DNA of 64,000 bases from Saprospiraceae bacterium (GTDB taxonomy: Bacteria; Bacteroidota; Bacteroidia; Chitinophagales; Saprospiraceae): positions 1-64,000 of the forward strand of contig JADKGL010000028.1 of the NCBI GenBank assembly GCA_016722295.1. Direction: 5' to 3'. The notes under the pieces were generated by a model. The model did no database searches. It saw only the letters and a program-made list of their open reading frames with translations, and had not been told where the DNA came from. A program made the position numbers and the translations under genes. Shown piece after piece: positions 1 to 9,081 of the stretch; position 1 is the first letter of the stretch, and each line of letters opens with the position of its first letter.

Positions 1-1478
1 AAATCTGCACTATCAGTATATGGAGGGTTGGCAACTGCTACATCGTATTTTTGGGTGAGTAGTTGCAAAAAGGTAATGGCATCTTGTGTTTTGGTATTCA
101 AGAAAGTTTGCCCTTGTTTGGCGGTGTTTTGGGCTACTGCCTTTTGAAGGTTGGTAAAAAAGGCATTTCTAAAATTGGCGTAATCTTCTAAATTTTGCTG
201 CCCAAAAAGTGTAACTTGGTTTGGGTCGTTTTTATCTTTAGTTCCAAACCATTTCAAGTTTAGTTTTTCTTCTAAGCGAATGAGTGAGCCAAATTTGTGA
301 GCATTTTGTAGGTCTTCCCAAAGGTCTTCAATAATCTTTCTTTCTCTTTCGCCTACGTTGCCATCTTCAAAAATATCTTTTACATCATTGTAAGCCGGTA
401 AGAAAAAGTCGGAACTAACGATATTGAAATGCTCTATTTTGGCAGTACGTTTTTTTCGTTTTGCTTTAATGTATAAACCCAACTGAGCCAACTGTATGGC
501 ACGGTCGTCTAAATCTACTCCGTGCAAGTTGTTTTCAATAATGAGTTTGGGTACATCAGCTTCATCGTAATCTGCACCATAGTTTTCTATTTGGTCTATG
601 TACAAATCGTAATACATATCAAAGCCATACAACAAATAATTGCCCGATCCTGTGGATGGGTCAATCATTCTTATTTCGTGTAGTGGCTTTCGTTCTCTTG
701 TTTGCGAAGTTGGAGCATTGGCAATTTTATACTTATTGCGTATTTCACTATCGGGGTACATTTCCAAATAGAGCTTTCCCAAACTGTTATCTACCAAAAA
801 TTGCACTACCCAACGTGGGGTATAAACTTGGCTTTGGATGCTTACTTTGTTGTATTCTGTTTTATCGCCACTGGCTTTATGGGCTGCTTTTTTGTAGTTG
901 TTGTAGCTTTCGTATAGCCAACCCAATACATCATCACTTTTCCAAATTTCGGTTTCTACTTGTGTATCGGTTTCTACCTGATTAAAGGCATTGATGATGC
1001 CTTGCAATTCTAATGCTGTTGGCAATAAATGATAAGGGTGTTGTGTGCTAAATAAAGGAATATCGGAAGCTAATTTTTGCAATTGGTCTTCCAGGAAAAG
1101 CAGCAAGCCTTCGGCTTCTTCATTTCTTGCATTGGGGTTTTGCTCTAACCAAGCCAAATGGGCAAAAGAACGGCCACCGTGGCTTTCTCTTCGGGTTACA
1201 ATTTCGGGGTGCAAGGTATGGGCTTCCATTACTTTGAGAGCCGCCAAACGATTGAACAACGTAAAGGTGAGTTCTTCTACCAACTTCTCGTAAGCATCAG
1301 CCACAGTGCCTGTTTCTGCAATAAACACTTCACGGATGGTTTCCATACGTTTGCGTTCAGCAGGCATATTTTCAATGGCTGTCAATTGTCCTTCATTTAT
1401 GCCCATTCTGCCCAAGCGATTGCGAAATGCTTGGTCAATGAGTTGGCGTATATGTTCTACGTGTTCGCTAAGTTTCAT
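1..1478 (-). CDS. pglX: BREX-1 adenine-specific DNA methyltransferase PglX (partial, N-terminal ~492 residues)
   Basis: PglX is the N6-adenine methyltransferase of BREX phage-exclusion systems. It marks host DNA and is needed for defence. I translated this frame by hand: it is open from the ATG at 1478 to the left edge. It begins MKLSEHVEHIRQLIDQAF and carries the SAM-binding motif I variant DPSTGSGNYLL (about residues 273-283) and the catalytic motif NPPY (about residues 484-487), both typical of amino-methyltransferases of the PglX type. Family members are usually about 1,100-1,250 residues, so more than half lies outside the window. The start is one base after the BrxC stop, implying co-translation. 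Confidence 0.93.
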   Translation of the reverse strand, partial: MKLSEHVEHIRQLIDQAFRNRLGRMGINEGQLTAIENMPAERKRMETIREVFIAETGTVADAYEKLVEELTFTLFNRLAALKVMEAHTLHPEIVTRRESHGGRSFAHLAWLEQNPNARNEEAEGLLLFLEDQLQKLASDIPLFSTQHPYHLLPTALELQGIINAFNQVETDTQVETEIWKSDDVLGWLYESYNNYKKAAHKASGDKTEYNKVSIQSQVYTPRWVVQFLVDNSLGKLYLEMYPDSEIRNKYKIANAPTSQTRERKPLHEIRMIDPSTGSGNYLLYGFDMYYDLYIDQIENYGADYDEADVPKLIIENNLHGVDLDDRAIQLAQLGLYIKAKRKKRTAKIEHFNIVSSDFFLPAYNDVKDIFEDGNVGERERKIIEDLWEDLQNAHKFGSLIRLEEKLNLKWFGTKDKNDPNQVTLFGQQNLEDYANFRNAFFTNLQKAVAQNTAKQGQTFLNTKTQDAITFLQLLTQKYDVAVANPPYTDSAD

Positions 1479-1479
1479 A

Positions 1480-4400
1480 TTAGTTAATTTCTATTTCGTC
1501 ATTATCAGAAGCACTTGCCAATTTTTGCAATTCACCCTGCAACCAAGTTTTGTATTCAGCCACTTTCATTTTTGTATTTGGCATTTTAACCGCATACTTT
1601 TTTACTGTGGGTGTTGGAGGTGTTCCGGGTTGTGGTTCGGGTGCTTTAGTTTTGATTAAACTGGCTTTAGCAATTTCAATTTCTGCCTTTTTGCTTGGAT
1701 ACAAATCAATGAATGAAAGCACTTCGGAATAGGTGAAACGACTTTGTTTGTCTTTTACATCAAAATCAATCGTTATAGCAGAAAGGGTTCTTTGCTTTGC
1801 GTATTGATTAAGTGCAGTGGCTTTTGATGATGCAACTGTATTAAGTCCAGCAGGCAATGTTTCAATTTCCTTAATTAGTTCAGTTGCTAAAGCATCAATC
1901 TCTGTGTATTTGGTAGCACAATCTTTCATAGCAGTACTAAACAGTTGATGGTATTCATCTTTTGTTTTTTGTGCTGATTGCTGAAGGGATGCAAAGTTCT
2001 TAATTACATCACCAGTTAAATGGCTGTCGAAATCTGCTCTGAGTTGCTGTATTGCTGCATTACTCATTGCAGCTTTCGTTAATTCGTCTTGCACCGCAAT
2101 AATAAATGCCTTCCATTCTTTTACTTTTGAAAGGTTATTTCTGATGAACTTCTCTACTTTTTCAATATCCTGCAAGGCTATTAGAAAAGCATCTTTAGCA
2201 GCTAAAAATTCCACCGCCTTATCAATGTAGTTTGCTTCGCTTACTGCACCAGTAAAACCGCCAATAAAGGTGGCATTTTCATCAGCCTTTGGAAATAATT
2301 TATCAAACTCCTTCTCGCTGTTTCGCAGTGTAGTTACTTTATCAGCAAAGTGCTTGGCTGTATCTCTTACTGCTGAAACCAATTCAAAATCATTGGTATT
2401 GTAATCTATTTTATGGCCGATATATTTTTCGGCTTCAATATCTAACAGGAATTGAGCTAACTCTTGTTTTTGTAAAGCTGAAAGCGATTTTGAAACCGCT
2501 TTGAAAGTTGCTCTACGAAACTCACGGGCTGCATTAAAAATGGCAGGTACACCATCATCACGCCAAGAGAATTTTTCTACACCATTGTATTTGGCAATAA
2601 CTTTTCCTGCTCTCATTAAAGCTGCCACAGAAGATATAACAGTACCAAATGTAAAGCCAGCAGGAGGTTGTTCTAAATCTTTTTCAAGTGTTGTGCCATC
2701 AACAAATGTGTTTCTTATTTTGTATAAAATTTCTTCTGCAACCTTTAGATTTTCACCAATGAAATTTCCCTGAGCATCAAAAAAGGCAAAGTCACTTCCA
2801 GTAAAGTACTGCTGGAGTCTTGCATTATTGGCTTCTTTAATAACCGCAGCAGCTACACTGTCGCTTAATTGTGAACCCAAACGCTTGCTGTACACATTCT
2901 GTATAATTTGCTTCTGCTGAGTTTGCAGGGTTGTTTGCCAATTGTCTTTATTTAATTGCAGGGTATTGTATAAATAAATGGCTGTAGCATTTAGCAAAGA
3001 ATCTTCCACCAAATCCTTAATACGATTTTGCTTTTCACCTTTGGCAGTTGAAAAACTAATCAATATTTTACCTTCTTCAGAATTTGGATTATTGTATTTC
3101 TGCTCTAAATAGGTAGTACGTTCTACTTCATCTATTAAACGGTCTAATTCTTTAAAATGACTATTGTCAGGCACTAACCACAATAGGTCTTTATCGTTTT
3201 GATGCTGCACCTTTAATGCATCAATATCTGTGGTACGGCTGTCTGAAATATTGTAAACGCTTTTTACTTTTAATTTTAAGTATTTCAGATTGGGTGTAGT
3301 TAGTTCATCATCATTATCGGTAGTGATAAAGAAATCATACTGTAAGCCTGTATCGGTTACTTTGGCTATTGTTTTTGTAAACTGGGCTGCTTTGTATGCA
3401 GTTACTAATTGCTTCTTTTTAACGAAGCCTTGAACGGTGAAACCGTTCATTTCATCCAACAACCTTTGCTCAATATCGGAGGTGATGCGGTAAGTTTTAT
3501 TGGTATCTAACAATACTTTTGCCTCTGTCAATACTTCAAGTGCCTTTGTTATATCATCCTGTACTTTAAACTGATCGTCAGGGTCGCTTATAAAGGATTT
3601 AACGATGTTCGGCAAAGTTGAAGGGGTAACTTCTGCTTCGGTTAAGAAATTAATAGTTTCTAAAAGTTTTCTTCCAGAAATTGATGAACCAGCTTCGGAC
3701 AAAATACGTTCTGCATTATCGTAACGGCTCACCAAACGAACTGGAGGCTGTGGCTGACCTTCTTTAGCAATATGCCAACCTGTAACAGTGTGAAACAAAT
3801 CGGTATGCTGAACTTCCTGCTTTAAAATATCGTAAGTAGTTATAATCATTCCCCTTGCTGCTACTTTGGTAGAAGCATAACCCTTTGTACCAAAGAGAAA
3901 GTTTTGAAGCAGGTCGAACTGATACTTGTAAAAAGGGTAATAAGTGGCGTAGTTATCTGCACTATCCGTTTTGCTGATACCTGCACCGTGAATAGAGGCG
4001 TGGTCGGCAATTTTGCCTGAATTTTTTTTGTAATGTTCAGTCAATTTTTGAATACCTGTTTCGGTTTTCTTTAAAAGCCTGTTACGAATGATTACACCAA
4101 CTTCGGTTGCTTCAAGATGTATCTTAGTTTTAAAGCGGTCGGTAACTTTTGTGAGTTGTGCTTTACTTACATTGGAGTTATTAATTACATCATCCAATTT
4201 TTCTTGTGCAATGGCAATAGTCCAAACCTTTCCACCTAATGAAGAAAGGGATTCACTTACACCTTCTAGGTCTAATAAGTTGAATTTTTTCTGATTAATG
4301 GCTTCACTGGCTTCATCAAAAAGGAAAATTACTTTCTCGTTCTTTTCAACCTTCAAATAGTTGCTTATTTCTTCTCTTAACCGAGCAGCACTAAACTGGT

Positions 4401-5073
4401 CTATATCCCTACGAATAGTAGTTATTAGATTATCGTAATCTGCATCAGAGTTGCCCTTTTTTATGAATAACTCTTTGATGGCTTTTGCATACTTGAATGA
4501 GCTTGTTTTTAATTCATTCCAATCTGAGCCTGTAGCATCAAAGATGAAATCTTGTACCGCAGTCTTGTTTTCACTTAGCATCAATTGGAACAAGAAAATG
4601 CCGTGTTCATTTTCAGGTAAACCAAGAGACCTTAAAAAGTTTCTGAAAAGCGTGAATGATAAGCCCTTTGAGGTGTCTTGTTTTGCAATGTCAAGAAATA
4701 CTACTCTTGAGTGTATGGCATCCAATCTTGATAAAGCATTCTTCACTAAGGCTTCATCATTTATGCCAATAAAACGCTGTGTTATTCTATCTCTTGCAGG
4801 TGTGCCAGCTATGATGCGATTACTCAACATATAGCCAAGTAGCTTACCAAAGTATGATTTACCAGAGCCATAAAAACCTGAAATCCAAACACCTGTTTCA
4901 AGAATATTGGAAGTGTATATGCCAACAAAATCGGCATATTCCTTTGCTAAACCATCTGTAACAATATAGCTTTCAATTTCAGTTTGGATTTCCTTTTCGG
5001 AAATATCTTCTAAGTCAATGACATTTTTAATGTCTTCGGATAGATCTATGGTTAGAATGTCTTTTATTTTCAT
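1480..5073 (-). CDS. brxC: BREX system P-loop ATPase BrxC
   Basis: BrxC is the large AAA-type ATPase of BREX and is essential for defence. The 1,197-residue length is normal for the family. A Walker A motif GFYGSGKS lies at residues 66-73, directly after the conserved GVWISG stretch, and a Walker B-like strand VIFLFDEAS lies near residue 250. The C-terminal half is rich in helical, charged segments, ending in a Pro-rich linker (PEPQPGTPPTP) and a short acidic tail. It lies between brxB (14 bases upstream) and pglX (1 base downstream), the standard type 1 order. Confidence 0.95.
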   Translation of the reverse strand: MKIKDILTIDLSEDIKNVIDLEDISEKEIQTEIESYIVTDGLAKEYADFVGIYTSNILETGVWISGFYGSGKSYFGKLLGYMLSNRIIAGTPARDRITQRFIGINDEALVKNALSRLDAIHSRVVFLDIAKQDTSKGLSFTLFRNFLRSLGLPENEHGIFLFQLMLSENKTAVQDFIFDATGSDWNELKTSSFKYAKAIKELFIKKGNSDADYDNLITTIRRDIDQFSAARLREEISNYLKVEKNEKVIFLFDEASEAINQKKFNLLDLEGVSESLSSLGGKVWTIAIAQEKLDDVINNSNVSKAQLTKVTDRFKTKIHLEATEVGVIIRNRLLKKTETGIQKLTEHYKKNSGKIADHASIHGAGISKTDSADNYATYYPFYKYQFDLLQNFLFGTKGYASTKVAARGMIITTYDILKQEVQHTDLFHTVTGWHIAKEGQPQPPVRLVSRYDNAERILSEAGSSISGRKLLETINFLTEAEVTPSTLPNIVKSFISDPDDQFKVQDDITKALEVLTEAKVLLDTNKTYRITSDIEQRLLDEMNGFTVQGFVKKKQLVTAYKAAQFTKTIAKVTDTGLQYDFFITTDNDDELTTPNLKYLKLKVKSVYNISDSRTTDIDALKVQHQNDKDLLWLVPDNSHFKELDRLIDEVERTTYLEQKYNNPNSEEGKILISFSTAKGEKQNRIKDLVEDSLLNATAIYLYNTLQLNKDNWQTTLQTQQKQIIQNVYSKRLGSQLSDSVAAAVIKEANNARLQQYFTGSDFAFFDAQGNFIGENLKVAEEILYKIRNTFVDGTTLEKDLEQPPAGFTFGTVISSVAALMRAGKVIAKYNGVEKFSWRDDGVPAIFNAAREFRRATFKAVSKSLSALQKQELAQFLLDIEAEKYIGHKIDYNTNDFELVSAVRDTAKHFADKVTTLRNSEKEFDKLFPKADENATFIGGFTGAVSEANYIDKAVEFLAAKDAFLIALQDIEKVEKFIRNNLSKVKEWKAFIIAVQDELTKAAMSNAAIQQLRADFDSHLTGDVIKNFASLQQSAQKTKDEYHQLFSTAMKDCATKYTEIDALATELIKEIETLPAGLNTVASSKATALNQYAKQRTLSAITIDFDVKDKQSRFTYSEVLSFIDLYPSKKAEIEIAKASLIKTKAPEPQPGTPPTPTVKKYAVKMPNTKMKVAEYKTWLQGELQKLASASDNDEIEIN

Positions 5074-5087
5074 TTTTATTTAATTCT

Positions 5088-5645
5088 TTAGTTAACAATC
5101 ATACATCTGTACTTAGATGCTGGCCGAGAGTTTAGAAACATTAATTGGTCTCCATCCTGTGTGGCTGGATACAGAATGATTAAAGGTTTTTTTGATTTCA
5201 TTACCAACTCACTTTCCATTAAGTGAATATTATCGATGCCACTACCATACAAAGCACCTGAATGAATCATTACTGGAATTTTATCTTCATTATATGATTT
5301 TTCAATTTTAGAAAGTATGATTGAGAATAAGTCAGGTCCTGTTTCGCCTTCCGGTGATTTGAAAATTTGATGTACAGAACCCTTCAGCAAATCAAACATA
5401 TCAGCTAAATCAGATTTATTAGTTTCTACAAACGAGATAAGCAATTCATTTAAGTCAATGATTGAATATTCTGCACCCATCAGCTCATTTAATTTTATAA
5501 TGAATTGGTGTTCCAAATTTGGAGGGCACACCAATAAAATGGAGTTACCTCCATTGGCATTCAGTCGGATTTCAGACCGCTTGTCTGATTCGACCAATCG
5601 CTTTACTTGCGTAATGATATGTTCAGGATTTATTGCTGTACTCAT
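5088..5645 (-). CDS. brxB: BREX protein BrxB (DUF1788 family)
   Basis: This is a small BREX core protein of unknown biochemistry. The 185-residue product has features I associate with DUF1788: a LLVCPP strand near the N terminus, the HSGALYGSGIDNIHLM segment, and a C-terminal PLIILYPA...FLNSRPASKYRC block. Its start overlaps the upstream brxA-like gene by 23 bases, which points to translational coupling, and its stop is 14 bases before brxC. Position between a BrxA-like gene and brxC supports the call as much as sequence does. Confidence 0.85.
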   Translation of the reverse strand: MSTAINPEHIITQVKRLVESDKRSEIRLNANGGNSILLVCPPNLEHQFIIKLNELMGAEYSIIDLNELLISFVETNKSDLADMFDLLKGSVHQIFKSPEGETGPDLFSIILSKIEKSYNEDKIPVMIHSGALYGSGIDNIHLMESELVMKSKKPLIILYPATQDGDQLMFLNSRPASKYRCMIVN

Positions 5646-6684
5646 AAATTGAATCGTAAGGTTTTATTGGTTCTATACTTAGTTTATCGCCTGTATAAAC
5701 CACATTAAAATATTTTGAAAACTTTTTTTGTAATAGCCTTTCGATAAACGTTTGTTTTTCGTTGAAGCTATATTTCAACCATTCACTATTCAATAGATTT
5801 GGTTTTTCTGAAATGGCTGTTAGCCAGTAAACAAATAACACAAACATCGTATCCGATAAATTTGGATGAATGATGCTTTTATTGACTGAGCCTTCCATCA
5901 ATCCAAACTTCTTTAATAATGTAAGATACTTTGAAGCTGTAGTAGTTATTGTAATTTCAGACCATTTCTTTAGATCATCTTGTGTTTCTTTCAAATCTTT
6001 TATACAAGCAACTACTTCATCGTTTTTTATTGAAACCCTGCCACTGTAAAAGGCAGGAAAGAAGACTTTAGAATTTAAATAGTTTAATAATTCGTTATTC
6101 ACAGAGGCATTCCAGAATAAAAGAAAAAGCACTTCGTTTGAAATTGCATTTGCCTTTATTACCGATTGGAAAATTGATTCTGAATTGGGATTTTTAAAAC
6201 TTAAGAAAGTAGCTTTAATTGCTTTTTCAAAACGCATTACAGACTTATCCGTTTTAATTGCGGTGTAGGTATGTATTCCGCCTTTTACTTTGATAGAAGC
6301 CATATCTTCTGATTGGAAAACTTGAATTAAGTTCCAATCAGGAAGACTTCCTAAAACATTTATGTCTGAGTTTATTTTCACTTTATTTCTTCTTCTTCTT
6401 AAGTTAATTTTTTTGTCTGCTACTTGCATTGCTTCATTAGCAAATTTTTCATCTTTTACCACAGCATAAATCTGGTCGGCAAGCCAAAGGGTTTGCAATT
6501 CTTCTACATCGGCTTTTAGTATTTGGGCTAATAATGGGATTTGCTCTTTCTTCAATTGCCGAAGCCCTTTTTCTATTTTGCTAAGTTGAGCTGTGTCCAT
6601 TTCAAGCAATGGTGCTACCTGTCGGAGATACAAATTTTGTAACTCTCTTAGTGTTCTTATCTTATCACCAAACTGAGATTCCAT
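5623..6684 (-). CDS. brxA: XRE-type HTH domain fused to a BrxA-like (DUF1819) domain
   Basis: This is the first gene of the BREX operon, with 353 residues. Residues about 6-62 are a Cro/C1-type HTH (QVAPLLEMDTAQLSKIEKG is the recognition region), of the sort seen in Bacteroidota restriction-modification controllers. Residues about 70-110 form a charged linker. From about residue 125 to the end the pattern matches the small helical DNA-binding protein BrxA (DUF1819): a phenylalanine-rich LFLLFWNASVNN segment, a SGRVSI strand, and an acidic/Trp segment DLKKWSEIT before LTLLKKFGLMEGS. Standard BrxA is about 200 residues without an HTH, so this looks like a fusion of regulator and structural component. 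The BrxA assignment rests on pattern and operon position; the HTH is clear. Confidence 0.72.
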   Translation of the reverse strand: MESQFGDKIRTLRELQNLYLRQVAPLLEMDTAQLSKIEKGLRQLKKEQIPLLAQILKADVEELQTLWLADQIYAVVKDEKFANEAMQVADKKINLRRRRNKVKINSDINVLGSLPDWNLIQVFQSEDMASIKVKGGIHTYTAIKTDKSVMRFEKAIKATFLSFKNPNSESIFQSVIKANAISNEVLFLLFWNASVNNELLNYLNSKVFFPAFYSGRVSIKNDEVVACIKDLKETQDDLKKWSEITITTTASKYLTLLKKFGLMEGSVNKSIIHPNLSDTMFVLFVYWLTAISEKPNLLNSEWLKYSFNEKQTFIERLLQKKFSKYFNVVYTGDKLSIEPIKPYDSIYEYSNKS

Positions 6685-6694
6685 CGTTTAATTG

Positions 6695-6706
6695 TTGACT
6701 TGTCAA
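6695..6706. promoter_or_regulatory. Perfect palindrome, candidate operator of the XRE-BrxA protein
   Basis: TTGACTTGTCAA is a perfect 12-bp palindrome ten bases upstream of the XRE-BrxA start codon and just downstream of a -7 box. This is the usual place for an autorepressor site of an XRE regulator. Binding is inferred. Confidence 0.5.
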
Positions 6707-6713
6707 ATATTGG

Positions 6714-6721
6714 CAAATATA
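6714..6721 (-). promoter_or_regulatory. Bacteroidota -7 box of the BREX operon
   Basis: Read on the minus strand this is TATATTTG, a perfect match to the Bacteroidota -7 consensus TAnnTTTG. Transcription would start near 6707, giving a leader of about 23 bases. I do not see a good -33 TTTG at the expected distance. Confidence 0.45.
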
Positions 6722-6759
6722 AGAAAATAAAAACAACTAAATGTGTAATTGTGCAAAAC

Positions 6760-6777
6760 TTGCAAAGTTTGCAAAGT
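6760..6777 (-). repeat. TTTGCAAA-type 18-bp repeat, copy in BREX promoter region
   Basis: The minus strand reads ACTTTGCAAACTTTGCAA, identical over 18 bases to 8186-8203 on the plus strand. It lies 12 bases downstream of the primase-like gene's stop codon side and upstream of the BREX promoter. Further GCAAA units flank it (6753-6785). Confidence 0.6.
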
Positions 6778-6788
6778 GCAAAAAGTCT

Positions 6789-9053
6789 TTAGATTTTTTG
6801 ATACAAACCAGCCTTAGGTTTACTAAGGGTATGGTCAAGTGCCATTTTTAGCACATCATCCACACTTCGTGGGGAAAGTTTAAAAGTAGAGCCAATGGCT
6901 ACGGCTTCTTTTCGTGTAAATTCTTTGGGCAAAGCATCAAAGAATTTACGTTTGTGGTCGCCACCCACAAAGGTCATATTATCACCTTGCTTGGGTAAGT
7001 TGTTGAACATTAAAATACTATGTGAAAGGTAGGTTTTAACTACTTGCAAAGCAATGTTGAAATCTTCATCTGTACAAGTGTAATTACTGTTAAGCTCACC
7101 ATTTTCAAACTTACGCAATGCTGTAAATATCATACATATTCGATACATCACTAAACCCAAACGAAATACAATTCCTGAAGCTTCTTCGCTTGTGAATGTG
7201 GTAACATCGCTTAACATTTTTGAGAATGTGTCATTGAGTATCTGCCATTGATGGGCTGTTAAATGAATTTCAGTAGGTGACTGGTCTAAGAAGCCTATCA
7301 AGTCTAAAACTTGGCTGGATAAGGCTTCAAAATGGTCATTATATACAACGGTTTTGCCAATAGGTGAAGGGTCTTGCCAAAGTATATCATTTTTGAATGC
7401 ATAAAAAAGAAAGCGACTAAACAAACCATCTTCGGCAGAAGATATTAGTTTGGGAGCTTGGGCAGGAGTACCTGAAAGGGCGACTGCCAAACGTGGTTCG
7501 TTTATTTCGATATACTCATTATTGGTTTTACGAGTAAAAGTAATTTTTTCGTGATGAAAGGCAGACCGCAGGGCTGGCGAATAATCGCCCCAATCTTGCT
7601 TTTTTGCACCACTCATTGTATCAGCTTCGGTTTCGCAAATAATACCTTGTCCATCGTTCATTTGTAAGTGCTCAATCATTCTTGAATGACTGCTATCAGC
7701 AGGAATGAAAACAATTTTGAAAGCAGGCTTTTCGGGTTGCTCTGGTGGTGCATCCCCTTTTTTCTTATTGCGACTTTCATTTTTGAAGTCTATCATTTCG
7801 GCATCATACTTTGCTTGTTCTGCTCGGCTTTGTTCTAATACCTTTTGGTGGTGTTTATCCGCCAATCTTTTAGCGTTTTTTAATACTCCTTTGCCACTGG
7901 CTGGTGGTGCAATAATGAAGGTGTATAGGTGGGTATAATCCCTTTCTTGGTGGTAAATACCTGTAACTTTGGGAAGGCATCCGCTAAGGATGGCGATAGC
8001 CCCAGTAAAAAACACATCTCGTTTTCTTCGGTCATCAAACGCAAATGAACCTTGTTTTAGAATATCAGGCAAAAGCTCAAAAACTTCATCGGGAATAGTA
8101 GGAGTGTTTTTTAAAAAGTCTTGTAAATCGTCATCTACGTCATTAATAGTAGGATTTGGAATATTTGGACTTTGCAGTTTTGCAGACTTTGCAAACTTTG
8201 CAAATTCCTGTGTATGCTTATCGTAAGCACTTTTTACTGTTTCTTGAATTTCTCTTTTAGGTAAATCAAAATGCTGACTACATAGTATTTCAGTATCGGA
8301 TTGCGATAAACCAGATCTATTGCAATTAGATGCAAGCTGATAAATATAATTGTTGCGGTTGCCATCTGTATATTGGGTTTTATTGTTGGTAAATTGAATT
8401 TGTTGATTGAAAATAAAGTCAATAGACAAGTCTAATGGTGCAGCCTTTGGCGGAACTTTGGAAACTTTAGCAGGTTCAAAAGTTTCCTTAATGGGCTTTG
8501 CCACTGCATCTACTATAAATTTCTTGTTTTCAATGGTACGATAGGCTTCGGGGTCGTAGCTCATAAAGCAAAGCCTTGTAACATCTTTGCATTTTTCATC
8601 AGCCTTTAGCCCTGTTGCTTCTTCGTAAAATTGCATCACTTGTGCATAAGATGTTTCGTGTAGCTCTACTTCGGTATCTATTTCTATGAATACCTTTAAT
8701 CCATTACCGCTGGGACTAATAAAGCAAAGATGCGTATAGGGTATTTCTGAAATTTTCTGTTTAGCTGAATGTAGCTGTTCAGGTGTGAGCTTGTCAAAAT
8801 CAAGATGCACAAAGCCACTGTACATTTCGAGAAAAGGCATTTGCCTTTTTTCGGTAAAAACAGCCGAAGGCGTAAAAGCAAGTAATTGCTTTTTCTTTTC
8901 GCTGGCCGCTTCCTTATTGCCCTGTGCAATAAGATTGCGGATTTCTTCTACTTCGGTTTTGTATTTGTCGGAAATAATGTCTTTACCAATCATCAATAGA
9001 GATTTTTTTTCTATTGGGATAGTAAAGTTTTTAAATATGGTACTTGATGCCAT
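6789..9053 (-). CDS. BT4734-like/VirE N-terminal and DUF3987 domain protein (mobile-element primase-like)
   Basis: This 754-residue protein has the two-domain layout common on Bacteroidota integrative elements. The N-terminal BT4734/VirE_N domain is related to archaeo-eukaryotic primases (SGFVHLDFDKL, then SPSGNGLKVFIEID and KDVTRLCFMSYDPEAY). The C-terminal part is a DUF3987 helicase-like domain with a P-loop variant (IIAPPASGKGVLKNAK). A role in element replication is the family inference. The frame stays open to a start at 9134, but I chose the ATG at 9053: it begins MASSTIFKNFTIPI, matches the family N terminus, and avoids a 53-base overlap with the upstream HTH gene. Between the domains is a low-complexity FAKFAKSAKLQ stretch encoded by the TTTGCAAA repeats. 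Confidence 0.8.
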   Translation of the reverse strand: MASSTIFKNFTIPIEKKSLLMIGKDIISDKYKTEVEEIRNLIAQGNKEAASEKKKQLLAFTPSAVFTEKRQMPFLEMYSGFVHLDFDKLTPEQLHSAKQKISEIPYTHLCFISPSGNGLKVFIEIDTEVELHETSYAQVMQFYEEATGLKADEKCKDVTRLCFMSYDPEAYRTIENKKFIVDAVAKPIKETFEPAKVSKVPPKAAPLDLSIDFIFNQQIQFTNNKTQYTDGNRNNYIYQLASNCNRSGLSQSDTEILCSQHFDLPKREIQETVKSAYDKHTQEFAKFAKSAKLQSPNIPNPTINDVDDDLQDFLKNTPTIPDEVFELLPDILKQGSFAFDDRRKRDVFFTGAIAILSGCLPKVTGIYHQERDYTHLYTFIIAPPASGKGVLKNAKRLADKHHQKVLEQSRAEQAKYDAEMIDFKNESRNKKKGDAPPEQPEKPAFKIVFIPADSSHSRMIEHLQMNDGQGIICETEADTMSGAKKQDWGDYSPALRSAFHHEKITFTRKTNNEYIEINEPRLAVALSGTPAQAPKLISSAEDGLFSRFLFYAFKNDILWQDPSPIGKTVVYNDHFEALSSQVLDLIGFLDQSPTEIHLTAHQWQILNDTFSKMLSDVTTFTSEEASGIVFRLGLVMYRICMIFTALRKFENGELNSNYTCTDEDFNIALQVVKTYLSHSILMFNNLPKQGDNMTFVGGDHKRKFFDALPKEFTRKEAVAIGSTFKLSPRSVDDVLKMALDHTLSKPKAGLYQKI
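8186..8203 (+). repeat. TTTGCAAA-type 18-bp repeat, copy inside the primase-like gene
   Basis: ACTTTGCAAACTTTGCAA repeats, in inverted orientation, the block at 6760-6777. It encodes the odd FAKFAKSAK segment between the two domains of the primase-like protein. Additional TTTGCAG units precede it (8170-8185). Confidence 0.6.
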
Positions 9054-9081
9054 TTCTTTACTTTCTTTTCGGTTAAAAAAT

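Noticed and set aside
656..1659. Several plus-strand open frames of 70-117 codons
   Set aside because: They are antisense to pglX and brxC, have low-complexity Phe/Cys-rich translations and no recognisable domain.
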